A model generated the notes under the pieces. The model did not search any database and was not told where the DNA came from. It saw nothing but the letters and a program-made list of their open reading frames with translations. Positions 55,201 through 63,038 of a stretch of DNA of 64,000 bases are shown in pieces (within the stretch, counting starts at the first letter, position 1; every line of letters begins with the position of its first letter). The stretch is taken from the NCBI GenBank assembly GCA_016721735.1, contig JADKHM010000002.1, positions 186,001-250,000 of the forward strand, read 5' to 3'. A program made the position numbers and the translations under genes. The DNA comes from Flavobacterium sp. GTDB lineage: Bacteria; Bacteroidota; Bacteroidia; Flavobacteriales; Flavobacteriaceae.

Positions 55201-55265
55201 TTTAGGAGCTATTTCCCGCTTTCCGCAGTATCTCTGCGAGGATACTTGCTGCAATCGGGGCTAGG
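55201..55265. repeat. Mosaic intergenic repeat, copy 8 (reverse)
   Basis: TTTAGGAGCTATTTCCCGCT at one end, GCAATCGGGGCTAG at the other, centre GTATCTCTGCGAGGATAC. Over about 65 bp it is the exact reverse complement of copy 9 at 60478-60543. It sits in the divergent gap between PPK2 and the next gene. Confidence 0.92.
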
Positions 55266-55288
55266 GCTTTTCAAACCAAACACAACTG

Positions 55289-56107
55289 ATGCAAAAATTC
55301 ACTTTAGAAATTCTTTTTCAAATCATCGGAATCGGTTCTGCTTCCGGGCTAATCTTAAACAATGATTCCTTGTTTATCATCTCCGACAATAGCACTTTCT
55401 TGTACGAATATGCAATGGGCAATCAATCCATCAATAAAATCAAACTTTTGGACAACAGTCAAGAGAACATGCCCAAAAAACAAAAGTTAGATTTTGAATC
55501 CATCACCCAAAAAGGAAACAAACTCTACATTTTTGGATCGGGATCTAAACCCAAACGAGAACAGCAAATCATCTACAATTTGAAGAATCAAAAAGCAGAA
55601 GAAAAAGATTTGACGCTATTCTATCAAAAACTAAAGTCAATTGGTGGAATTTCAGACAAAGACATGAACATCGAAGGCGCCGTTTTCTACAAAGACAATT
55701 TGGTTCTTTTCCAACGCGGCAACGGCGAAGGTGCCAAAAATGGCATCTTTGTTTACGATACTAAAAAAGAAACGTCTCGTTACATCGCACTACCACTTCC
55801 AAAATTAAAGACCGTTGAAGCGACCTTTACTGACGCGGTTTTGGTGGATGATGCGATTTACTTCTTGGCGTCTGCCGAAGATTCAAAATCAACCTATAAG
55901 GATGGTGAGATTTTAGGAAGCGTGATTGGCAGCATTAATACTAAAACATGGAGCGTCGATTTTACCACGCAAATCACCGAAACCAAAAAATTTGAGGGAA
56001 TCACTTTGTTCAAAAAATCGAAAACCCAAATTGAATTTTTGCTTTGTGAAGACAATGATACTGAGGAACTTCAATCTAATATTTATAAACTGGTCATTGA
56101 AAAATAA
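55289..56107 (+). CDS. DUF6929-like protein
   Basis: 272 residues with no clear signal peptide. Repeated beta-strand patterns (SGLILNNDSLFIISDNSTFLYEY, FESITQKGNKLYIFGSGSKP, MNIEGAVFYKDNLVLFQRGN, VEATFTDAVLVDDAIYFLAS) suggest a beta-propeller, and the layout resembles the DUF6929 family of Bacteroidota. Function unknown. The start lies 24 bp after mosaic repeat copy 8. Confidence 0.7.
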   Translation: MQKFTLEILFQIIGIGSASGLILNNDSLFIISDNSTFLYEYAMGNQSINKIKLLDNSQENMPKKQKLDFESITQKGNKLYIFGSGSKPKREQQIIYNLKNQKAEEKDLTLFYQKLKSIGGISDKDMNIEGAVFYKDNLVLFQRGNGEGAKNGIFVYDTKKETSRYIALPLPKLKTVEATFTDAVLVDDAIYFLASAEDSKSTYKDGEILGSVIGSINTKTWSVDFTTQITETKKFEGITLFKKSKTQIEFLLCEDNDTEELQSNIYKLVIEK

Positions 56108-56125
56108 GAATTTAACTCCTAAATC

Positions 56126-56338
56126 ATGTCGAATATGAAAAATACAACGCCCGAAATGGTCACCATAAAAGGTCATGATTTGGTTTGCCCAATCTGTTCA
56201 AATAGGACTTTTTGGAGAAGTAAAGCACAACTTAATACCGCCGTTGCCTCGTTATTTAATTTAGATTGGGCGAATCGTTCCGCAACTTATTTTGTCTGCT
56301 CCGAATGCACGCACATGTCGTGGTTCTACGGAGAATAA
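56126..56338 (+). CDS. Small zinc-ribbon protein
   Basis: 70 residues. Two Cys pairs, CPICSN and CSECTH, separated by about 33 residues form a zinc ribbon, with FWRSKAQLNTAVASLF between. Probable nucleic-acid or protein binding. It follows the DUF6929-like gene by 18 bp. Function unknown. Confidence 0.75.
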   Translation: MSNMKNTTPEMVTIKGHDLVCPICSNRTFWRSKAQLNTAVASLFNLDWANRSATYFVCSECTHMSWFYGE

Positions 56339-56341
56339 GAA

Positions 56342-57976
56342 CTACTTCTCGATTTCCCGAAGGTTTTCCATTTTCTTATGCGCCAAGAATCCAGCGATAT
56401 CTTCAAAGTGCTCTTTGACGCGTTTGTTGCCAAATTCAAAGACTTTAGTTGCTAAACCGTCAAGGAAATCACGGTCGTGCGATACTAAAATCAAAGTCCC
56501 ATCAAAATCTTTCAACGCATCTTTGATAATATCTTTCGTTTTCATGTCTAAGTGATTAGAAGGCTCATCGAGTATCAATAAATTAACAGGCTCCAACAAC
56601 AACTTGATCATTGCCAATCGTGTTTTTTCTCCACCTGATAACACTTTTACTTTCTTGGTGACGTCATCACCATGAAACATAAAAGCTCCTAATAAATCTT
56701 TTATTTTGGTTCTCACCTCACCCACAGCCACATCATCTATGGTTTCAAAAATGGTCGAATTCTCATCCAACAGCGAGGCTTGGTTTTGAGCAAAATAACC
56801 AATTTGCGCATTGTGACCGATTTCAACTGAACCGCTATCAATGCCGATTTCTTTCATGATGGCTTTGATCATCGTCGATTTTCCTTCTCCATTTTTACCT
56901 ACAAAAGCGACTTTTTGTCCACGTTCGATAACAATATTCGCATCTTTAAAAACCACATGATCTCCATAGGATTTTGAAAGTTCTTTGACAATAACAGGAT
57001 ATTGACCCGAACGAATAGACGGTGGAAATTTGATCCGCAATGCCGAAGTATCAATCTCGTCGATTTGCACTGGAACAATTTTCTCCAACATTTTCACTCG
57101 TGATTGAACAGACAAGGTTTTTGAAAAAGTCCCCTTAAATCGATCTATAAACTCCTGATTATCCGCAATCATTTTTTGTTGCTCATCGTAGGCTTTTTGC
57201 TGATGAATGCGACGGTCTTTTCGCAATTCTAAGTAGTGAGAATATTTCGCTTTGTAGTCGTAAATGCGTCCCATGGTTACTTCAATCGTGCGATTGGTGA
57301 TGTTATCTACAAACGCTCTATCGTGCGAAATGACTACGACTGCTTTTGCTGAATTCATCAAGAAATCTTCCAACCATTGAATACTTTCGATATCCATATG
57401 ATTCGTCGGCTCATCTAGCAAAATCAAATCGGGTTTCTGTAATAGAATCTTCGCTAGTTCGATGCGCATTCTCCAACCTCCAGAAAATTCTGACGTCGGA
57501 CGCGTAAAATCTTCACGCACAAACCCCAAACCAATTAAGATTTTCTCTACTTCCGCTTCATAATTGACTTCCTCAATGGCATAGTATTTTTCACTTAAAT
57601 CTGAAACTCGCTCGATAAGTTTCATATACTCGTCGCTTTCGTAATCAGTACGAACCGTCAGTTGTTCGTTGATAGTGTCCATCTCTTCTTTCATTTTGAA
57701 CACTTCGCCAAACGCTTTCGAAGTTTCTTCAACGACTGTTGCGGTATCCGTCGTTAGCAAATGTTGCGGCAAGTAAGCGATTACGGCTTCTTTGGGAGCC
57801 GAAATATTTCCTGTTGACGGTTTGCTTTGTCCTGCAATTATTTTTAGCAGCGTCGATTTACCCGCGCCATTTTTACCCATTAAGGCAATTTTGTCGTTTT
57901 CATTGATTGCAAAAGAAACATCGCTAAATAAAGTGGTTCCGCCAAATTGCACGGAGATATCGTTAACTGTGATCAT
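56342..57976 (-). CDS. ABC-F family ATP-binding protein
   Basis: 544 residues: two ABC domains with Walker A GKNGAGKST and GKNGEGKST, signatures FSGGWRMRIELAK and LSGGEKTRLAMIK, Walker B LILLDEPTNHMD and LLILDEPSNHLD, without membrane segments. The inter-domain linker has the tri-helical form HYLELRKDRRIHQQKAYDEQ. It is of the EttA/YbiT/YkpA-like translation factor group, acting on ribosomes. It is convergent with the zinc-ribbon gene (3-bp gap). It is the second ABC-F gene in the window. Confidence 0.93.
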   Translation of the reverse strand: MITVNDISVQFGGTTLFSDVSFAINENDKIALMGKNGAGKSTLLKIIAGQSKPSTGNISAPKEAVIAYLPQHLLTTDTATVVEETSKAFGEVFKMKEEMDTINEQLTVRTDYESDEYMKLIERVSDLSEKYYAIEEVNYEAEVEKILIGLGFVREDFTRPTSEFSGGWRMRIELAKILLQKPDLILLDEPTNHMDIESIQWLEDFLMNSAKAVVVISHDRAFVDNITNRTIEVTMGRIYDYKAKYSHYLELRKDRRIHQQKAYDEQQKMIADNQEFIDRFKGTFSKTLSVQSRVKMLEKIVPVQIDEIDTSALRIKFPPSIRSGQYPVIVKELSKSYGDHVVFKDANIVIERGQKVAFVGKNGEGKSTMIKAIMKEIGIDSGSVEIGHNAQIGYFAQNQASLLDENSTIFETIDDVAVGEVRTKIKDLLGAFMFHGDDVTKKVKVLSGGEKTRLAMIKLLLEPVNLLILDEPSNHLDMKTKDIIKDALKDFDGTLILVSHDRDFLDGLATKVFEFGNKRVKEHFEDIAGFLAHKKMENLREIEK

Positions 57977-58065
57977 TTAGAATATTAGATTTTAAGATTG
58001 TTGGATTGTTAGATTATTCAACCGTATCTTACAGTCTTGAAATCTTAACATCTTACAGTCTATTT
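57977..58065. repeat. Inverted pair of TTAGATTGTTGGATTGTTAG and TTACAGTCTTGAAATCTT repeats
   Basis: The left arm (57979-58018) has ATTAGATTTTAAGATTGTTGG-type units. The right arm (58025-58062) has the complement type CTTACAGTCTTGAAATCTTA. It lies directly upstream of the ABC-F start. Confidence 0.7.
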
Positions 58066-58108
58066 TTACAAGCCGCAAAGATAATTGGATTGTTGGATTT
58101 TCTACTAT

Positions 58109-58142
58109 AAAAAAACATTCCTAATTGCTTAGAAATGTTTTT
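58109..58142 (-). terminator. Terminator of the DUF2007 gene
   Basis: On the minus strand: stem AAAACATTTCTAA / TTAGGAATGTTTT with a 4-nt loop, followed by a T run. Confidence 0.8.
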
Positions 58143-58164
58143 GTGTTTTTTACGTAAAATCGAT

Positions 58165-58380
58165 TTAAATGCTCAACCGAAATTCCTCAATAATTGGATT
58201 GGCTTTACCAAAATCGATTTCCTGAATAAACAATTCGACAGGTTTGGTATTCGATAAGGATGGCAAAACATTAGATTGGTTGTTGTTGCGAATGACGGTG
58301 CTTACGCCAATAGCTTCAATTTTTTCTTGTAGCGCGAGTGCTAAAATTTCGTTTCCTGAAAAGACTTTCATTAATCCCAT
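58165..58380 (-). CDS. DUF2007 domain protein
   Basis: 71 residues. VFSGNEILALALQEKIEAIGVSTVIRN matches the DUF2007 (putative signal-transducing, GlnB-like ferredoxin fold) start, with a conserved VELFIQEIDFGKA segment. Function unknown. The gene is last in a minus-strand run with the one-domain helicase-like gene 88 bp upstream. Confidence 0.8.
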   Translation of the reverse strand: MGLMKVFSGNEILALALQEKIEAIGVSTVIRNNNQSNVLPSLSNTKPVELFIQEIDFGKANPIIEEFRLSI

Positions 58381-58383
58381 TGA

Positions 58384-58460
58384 GAGTGTGGTTAGTAACT
58401 AGTGATTAGTAATTAGTGATTAGTGATTGGTGATTGGTGATTGGTGATTAGTTGATGGTT
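58384..58460. repeat. GTGATTAG / GTGATTGG tandem repeat
   Basis: About nine units of an 8-bp repeat (TGATTAGTAATTAGTGATTAG, then GTGATTGG repeated). It fills the 88-bp gap between two minus-strand genes. Confidence 0.88.
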
Positions 58461-58468
58461 GATTGATT

Positions 58469-59086
58469 TTATTCTTCTTCTAACTCAAACCAAATTGGCT
58501 CTAGGAGCATTTTTTCTGCGAGCAAATCTATTCTTTCAGTCAGTACTTCTGAGAAAATTATTCGTTGTGTTTTGGTGATGCTATTTGAGATTCGCATGAT
58601 TTTGGTTTCGTGACGCAATTTCAAAATGGGTTCTGCATCGTCCAAAATAAACATCTTCAATCTATTGACGTTGTAGCCCGCCGTCGTAAACATTTCATTC
58701 AATCTGTTGGGCGTTCCGATGAGCACATCAATTCCAGTAGAGATATAATTCTTATCGTATTCCAAGTCGCCTTTGTCGTGAACGCCGTAAACGCGGAGAT
58801 TCGTATACTTTCCGAATTGCTCGAACAATTCTTCCATGGCGAGGACTTTCGCTTTATCTTCTACTATAATTAATGCTCTCGGCGATTCTTCTCCTTCTGC
58901 AACCAATTGTTGAATGACGTTGAGCACAATCGTGGTTGATTTTCCGCTACTCGCTGGTGCAATGATTACGCAATCGGCGCCACTTTTTATGGTCGAAAAT
59001 GTGTCTTGTTGAATCGGATTGGCTTCTGTTAAGCCTGATTCAATCAGTGCTTGTTGCAGGTTGGGGTTTATTTTTTTTAGATTCAT
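58469..59086 (-). CDS. Single-domain DEAD-like ATPase
   Basis: 205 residues equal to only the first RecA domain of a DEAD-box helicase. Q-motif-like ANPIQQDTF, Walker A APASSGKSTT, motif Ib-like GTPNRL, and a motif II that reads DDAE instead of DEAD are visible. SAT-like motif III is absent (SNSITKTQRIIFSE). There is no second RecA domain. The ORF ends in a short-repeat gap with no homologous sequence beyond, so it is not a frameshift. It is probably a helicase-derived ATPase or regulator and could act by binding RNA or a true helicase. Confidence 0.8.
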   Translation of the reverse strand: MNLKKINPNLQQALIESGLTEANPIQQDTFSTIKSGADCVIIAPASSGKSTTIVLNVIQQLVAEGEESPRALIIVEDKAKVLAMEELFEQFGKYTNLRVYGVHDKGDLEYDKNYISTGIDVLIGTPNRLNEMFTTAGYNVNRLKMFILDDAEPILKLRHETKIMRISNSITKTQRIIFSEVLTERIDLLAEKMLLEPIWFELEEE

Positions 59087-59092
59087 TTGTGG

Positions 59093-59165
59093 GTTGTAAG
59101 TTGTAAGTTGTAAGTTGTAAGTTGTAATTCGACAGAGCGTAACCTACAACGTAAAACCTACAACA
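59093..59165. repeat. Inverted pair of GTTGTAAG repeats
   Basis: Five GTTGTAAG units (59093-59130) are followed by ACCTACAACGTAAAACCTACAAC (59141-59163). This fills the 81-bp gap between the one-domain ATPase gene and the sigma-54 activator. Confidence 0.88.
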
Positions 59166-59167
59166 AT

Positions 59168-60332
59168 TTATTTACTTGCGAACAGTTTAACGTCGGTTTC
59201 CGAAATCTCGTTACCTCCTAAGATAATCAATCGCTCGACTACATTTCTTAGTTCGCGGATATTTCCTGTCCAATCGTATTCTTGCAACAACTTGAATCGC
59301 TGCGTTTGAAAAAGTCTTTGGTGTTGTTCCTTGGTCCGAAGCGATATTCTCTGTAAAATGTTCAATCAATATTGGAATGTCATCACGTCTTTCATTTAAT
59401 GCGGGAACTTTGATTAGAATAACCGCCAATCTGTGGTATAAATCCTCGCGGAAACGACCTTCTTCGATTTCCTTTTTCAAGTCTTTGTTGGTGGCAGCAA
59501 TGACGCGCACATTAACTTTGATGTCTTTATCCGCTCCAACTCTTTGAATCAAACTTTCTTGCAAAGCGCGCAATACTTTGGCTTGTGCCGCCAAACTCAT
59601 ATCGCCAATTTCATCCAGAAAAATAGTTCCACCGTCGGCGGCTTCGAATTTTCCTGCGCGATCTCGAACCGCTGAAGTGAAGGCACCTTTGACGTGGCCA
59701 AACAATTCGCTTTCGATGAGTTCACTTGGTATTGCAGCACAATTGACTTCAATTAAAGGGAAGTTACAACGTTCGCTTTTATCGTGTAATTGATGCGCAA
59801 CTAATTCCTTTCCAGTTCCGTTTGGACCAGTAATAAGTACACGAGCGTCGGTTTGTGCGACTTTCTCGATCATGAGTTTGATATGATTGATTGGTTCACT
59901 TTCGCCAATCATTTCGTATTTCTTGCCAACAATTTTCTTGAGTATTTTATTCTCGACCACGAGTTGCTTTTTGTCGAGTGCATTGCGAACGGTATTAAGC
60001 AGTCGATTTAAATCTGGTGGTTTTGAGATATAATCGAAGGCGCCCAAACGCATCGCATTGATGGCAGTTTCCATATCGCCGTGGCCGGAAATCATGACCA
60101 TTGGAATTTCGGGTTTGATTTTTTTGACTGCTTCTAGCAATTCGACGCCGTCCATTTTGGGCATTTTGATATCGCAGAGCACCAAATCGTAATCGGTGTT
60201 TTTGATTTTTTCGAAGCCTTGCATGCCATCTTCAGCTTCTTCGACATTATAGGTGCTGCTTTCTTCGGAAAGTATTTTTATTAATACTCTTCTGATTGAG
60301 GCTTCGTCTTCGATGATTAGTATTTTGGGCAT
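59168..60332 (-). CDS. Sigma-54 response regulator without DNA-binding domain, frameshifted
   Basis: The N-terminal receiver domain (D54 phosphoacceptor in VLCDIKMPKMDG) is followed by a sigma-54-interacting AAA+ domain: Walker A GPNGTGKELVAH, the sigma-54 loop GAFTSA (usual GAFTGA), GGTIFLDEIGDM Walker B and RFREDLYHRLAVI. The frame breaks near 59285-59300 inside QxLLQEYDWTG. The second frame (59365-59168) has LLQEYDWTGNIRELRNVVE and ends KLFASK. One base too many, or two missing, fits the length (1165 bp). The rejoined protein, about 388 residues, ends right after the AAA+ C-terminal helix, so there is no Fis-type HTH. Activation without own DNA binding is inferred. Confidence 0.85.
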
Positions 60333-60336
60333 TTTT

Positions 60337-60577
60337 TGAGTTGCTGAGTTACTGGGTTACTAAGTTTAACTTCGTTCGATTCGCCTTTTAGGCTCGGGTC
60401 TGAGTCGCAAATTTAGTGAGTTAGTTTGGAAATGAGATCATCAATTATGTATTGATTGTGAATATTATCGCAATACCCTAGCCCCGATTGCAGCAAGTAT
60501 CCTCGCAGAGATACTGCGGAAAGCGGGAAATAGCTCCTAAAAAAAGCTCAGCAACTCAGTCTCTCAGATACTCAGGC
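60337..60577. repeat. Mosaic repeat copy 9 flanked by inverted 8-bp tandem repeats
   Basis: The mosaic element at 60478-60543 (CTAGCCCCGATTGCAGC ... GGGAAATAGCTCCTAAAA) is identical to copy 8. GAGTTGCTGAGTTACTGGGTTAC lies at about 60338-60360 and the complement CTCAGCAACTCAGTCTCTCAG at 60547-60567. It is the third case of a mosaic copy inside such inverted flanks. The remaining part (60365-60477) is AT-rich with no feature seen. Confidence 0.88.
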
Positions 60578-60586
60578 ACTTTTTAT

Positions 60587-61888
60587 CTAATATTTCAGCC
60601 ATTTGTACAACTCTTTCCAAGTTGGTTTTTTGCCATACATGAGGATTCCGACGCGGTAAATTTTAGAGGCGAACCAAACGACACCCATAAACGTTCCGAA
60701 AAGTATCGTGATAGACAAGACGATTTGCCACCAAGGCACACCAAAAGGAATTCGCATCAGCATGACAATGGGCGACGTGAGCGGCACCATCGAAAATACG
60801 GTGGCGATATTGCCGTGAGGATCATTGATTACGGTGAAAAATCCGATGTAAACCCCTAAAATTAATGGCATGATGATCGGCAACAGGAATTGTTGTGAAT
60901 CGGTTTCGTTATCTACGGCGGCGCCGATAGCAGCATAAAATGAGCTATAAAGGAAATAACCACCGATGAAATAAAGGATAAAACAGATGATAATCGTGGC
61001 GATTGGCAAGTTCCATAGTTCTTTGATGTAGAGTTGAATGGTAGACATTTGTTCTTGCGCTTGGTGCATCATTTCAGGTGGAACTTTGGCGGATGGTGAG
61101 GCGTTTATTCCGAAAAAATAGGAAAACCCAAACATGAGTGCCAATCCAATAATAGCCCAAATCAAGAATTGTAAAATCCCCGCCAACGAAGTTCCGATGA
61201 TTTTTCCCATCATGAGTTGAAATGGTTTTACCGAGGAAATGATGATTTCGATGATGCGGTTGGTTTTCTCTTCGATGACGGAGCGCATGACCATGTTACC
61301 ATAGATAATGATAAACATCATGATGAGATAACCGAATGCGCCGCCGATGGCAATTTTGATTTCGTTGAGACCTTTGAGAGATTCTTCTCCGGTGGATTTC
61401 GCGACTTTGATATTGACATCTGCTTCTGCTTTTTGAATCGCTAAGGTATCGAGTTTTGCTTTTTCGAAATTGAGTTTGGTGAGTTTTTTTGCGATGATAT
61501 CTTCAGTATCGGCGAGAAATGTGATACTTGGGCTGTCATTAGAAAGGTATTGAATTTTGTCTTGCAGTGTATTATAATCGTCGGCTTTGGGAATAAAAAG
61601 TAAACCTTCAAAGCTCTCGGAAACCAGACTGTCTTTGAGGACTTTCATATCGACGTTGGACATATTCATATAATGAAATTCCTCCGAGTTTTTAAATTCA
61701 TTGATAAAAATGCCTGTTTCATCGTGAATAGCGATTTGTTTGACATCGGCTTTTAGTGAACCTAAGTAACCTACGAATGCAGCGATTCCGACAAATAGCA
61801 ATGGACTTAAGAAAGTCATTACGATAAATGATTTATTGCGGACTTTGGCGATGAATTCTCTTTTTATGATTAGGGATATAATGCTCAT
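60587..61888 (-). CDS. ABC transporter permease, NatB type
   Basis: 433 residues. One N-terminal membrane helix (FLSPLLFVGIAAFVGYL), a long extracytoplasmic loop (about residues 50-180), then five or six helices. The NatB/ABC-2 signature region NMVMRSVIEEKTNRIIEIIISSVKPFQLMMGKIIG is present (key part EEKTNRIIEIIISS). It pairs with the ATPase gene immediately upstream (37-bp gap). NatAB exports Na+ in Bacillus, but the substrate here is unknown. Confidence 0.88.
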   Translation of the reverse strand: MSIISLIIKREFIAKVRNKSFIVMTFLSPLLFVGIAAFVGYLGSLKADVKQIAIHDETGIFINEFKNSEEFHYMNMSNVDMKVLKDSLVSESFEGLLFIPKADDYNTLQDKIQYLSNDSPSITFLADTEDIIAKKLTKLNFEKAKLDTLAIQKAEADVNIKVAKSTGEESLKGLNEIKIAIGGAFGYLIMMFIIIYGNMVMRSVIEEKTNRIIEIIISSVKPFQLMMGKIIGTSLAGILQFLIWAIIGLALMFGFSYFFGINASPSAKVPPEMMHQAQEQMSTIQLYIKELWNLPIATIIICFILYFIGGYFLYSSFYAAIGAAVDNETDSQQFLLPIIMPLILGVYIGFFTVINDPHGNIATVFSMVPLTSPIVMLMRIPFGVPWWQIVLSITILFGTFMGVVWFASKIYRVGILMYGKKPTWKELYKWLKY

Positions 61889-61925
61889 TTTGATTTTCGA
61901 TTTTGGATTTACGACTGACTCTAAA

Positions 61926-62849
61926 TTAGTTTTGCGTTACGGTTTGGATGAAAATATCATTGACGCTTGGGATTTTTTCCATAAAGTGAGTGACTTGTCC
62001 TCTTTGCGTAAGGAGTTTTAAGAGTTCGTTTGGCGTGGCATTTCCGAGTTCAATTTTGAGTTTGAGTTCATCGTTTAGCGATTTAAAATCGGTTTGACCC
62101 ACTGTGAATTTTTGTGTGATATCGTACATTAATCCTTCTACGTTATCAGTCAAGATTCCGACTTCAAAACTGTTGGTGCGATATTGTTTTTTGACATCCG
62201 TCAATTTTCCTTCAATGAGTTTGTTGGATTGATGAATGAGCGCAATATCATCGCAGAGTTCCTCGACGCTTTCCATTCTGTGTGTAGAGAAAATGATGGT
62301 TGAGCCTTGTTTTTTGAGTTCTAAAATTTCGTCTTTAATAATGTTGGCGTTAACGGGATCAAAGCCTGAAAAAGGCTCGTCAAAAATGAGCAATTTGGGC
62401 TTATGTAAAACACAAACGACGAACTGAATTTTTTGCGCCATTCCTTTTGATAGTTCTTGAATTTTCTTGTTCCACCAACCTTGAATCTCCAATCGATCAA
62501 ACCAATATTTCAATTGAGCGGTCGCTTCGGCTTTTGAAAGTCCTTTCATTTGTGCCAAATAAAGACATTGCTCTCCAACTTTCATTGATTTGTATAAGCC
62601 ACGCTCTTCGGGAAGATAGCCAATATATTGCACGTGTTGTGGCTTCAATTTTTCGCCGTCGAAAATTACTGTTCCAGCATCGGGCATTGTAATTTGATTG
62701 ATAATTCGAATGAGTGAGGTTTTTCCGGCGCCATTGGGGCCAAGTAGTCCGTAGATACTTCCTTTGGGAACAGTTAGTGATACTTTATTGAGTGCAACGT
62801 AATCTCCGTATTGTTTAACCACGTTTTCAACTTCAAGAATATTACTCAT
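61926..62849 (-). CDS. ABC transporter ATP-binding protein, NatA type
   Basis: 307 residues: Walker A GPNGAGKTSLIR, Q-loop YLPEERGLY, signature LSKGMAQKIQ (degenerate LSGGQ), Walker B LLIFDEPFSGFDP, H-loop STHRMESVE and a C-terminal DUF4162-like domain of about 80 residues. The LSKGM signature is the form usual in NatA-like ATPases. Partner of the permease downstream; dnaJ lies upstream on the same strand. This dnaJ-ABC-ABC-sigma-54 regulator order is a gene order I recognise from other flavobacteria. Confidence 0.92.
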   Translation of the reverse strand: MSNILEVENVVKQYGDYVALNKVSLTVPKGSIYGLLGPNGAGKTSLIRIINQITMPDAGTVIFDGEKLKPQHVQYIGYLPEERGLYKSMKVGEQCLYLAQMKGLSKAEATAQLKYWFDRLEIQGWWNKKIQELSKGMAQKIQFVVCVLHKPKLLIFDEPFSGFDPVNANIIKDEILELKKQGSTIIFSTHRMESVEELCDDIALIHQSNKLIEGKLTDVKKQYRTNSFEVGILTDNVEGLMYDITQKFTVGQTDFKSLNDELKLKIELGNATPNELLKLLTQRGQVTHFMEKIPSVNDIFIQTVTQN

Positions 62850-62937
62850 GTTTTAGCTTGTTTTTTTGTTTGTCTTGACTTTTCACCACTGGATTGTAAA
62901 AGTAGGTAATTAGTAGGAAATCGATAAAAGTTGTTAC

Positions 62938-62974
62938 AAAAAAAACCCACCCTTATTTGCACAAGGATGGGAAA
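62938..62974 (-). terminator. Terminator of dnaJ
   Basis: On the minus strand: stem CCCATCCTT / AAGGGTGGG (one G-T pair) with an 8-nt loop, followed by eight T, about 65 bp after the dnaJ stop. Confidence 0.8.
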
Positions 62975-63038
62975 AATTGCTATGAAAAAGAAATACTAGT
63001 TGCCTAGTACTATTCAAATATAAAATAAATTTTTTGAT

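Noticed and set aside
55168..55254. N-terminal extension of PPK2 (starts MQQVSSQRYCGKREIAPK) and the same peptide at 60488
   Set aside because: Both are translations of identical mosaic repeat copies 8 and 9; similarity reflects the DNA repeat, not a protein family.
58469..59086. Frameshift truncation of a full DEAD-box helicase
   Set aside because: No helicase domain 2 sequence is found in any frame downstream; only a tandem repeat and DUF2007 follow.
15601..60577. CRISPR array from the many regularly spaced short repeats
   Set aside because: Units are 7-10 bp, directly tandem and degenerate, with no spacers; no cas genes are in the window.
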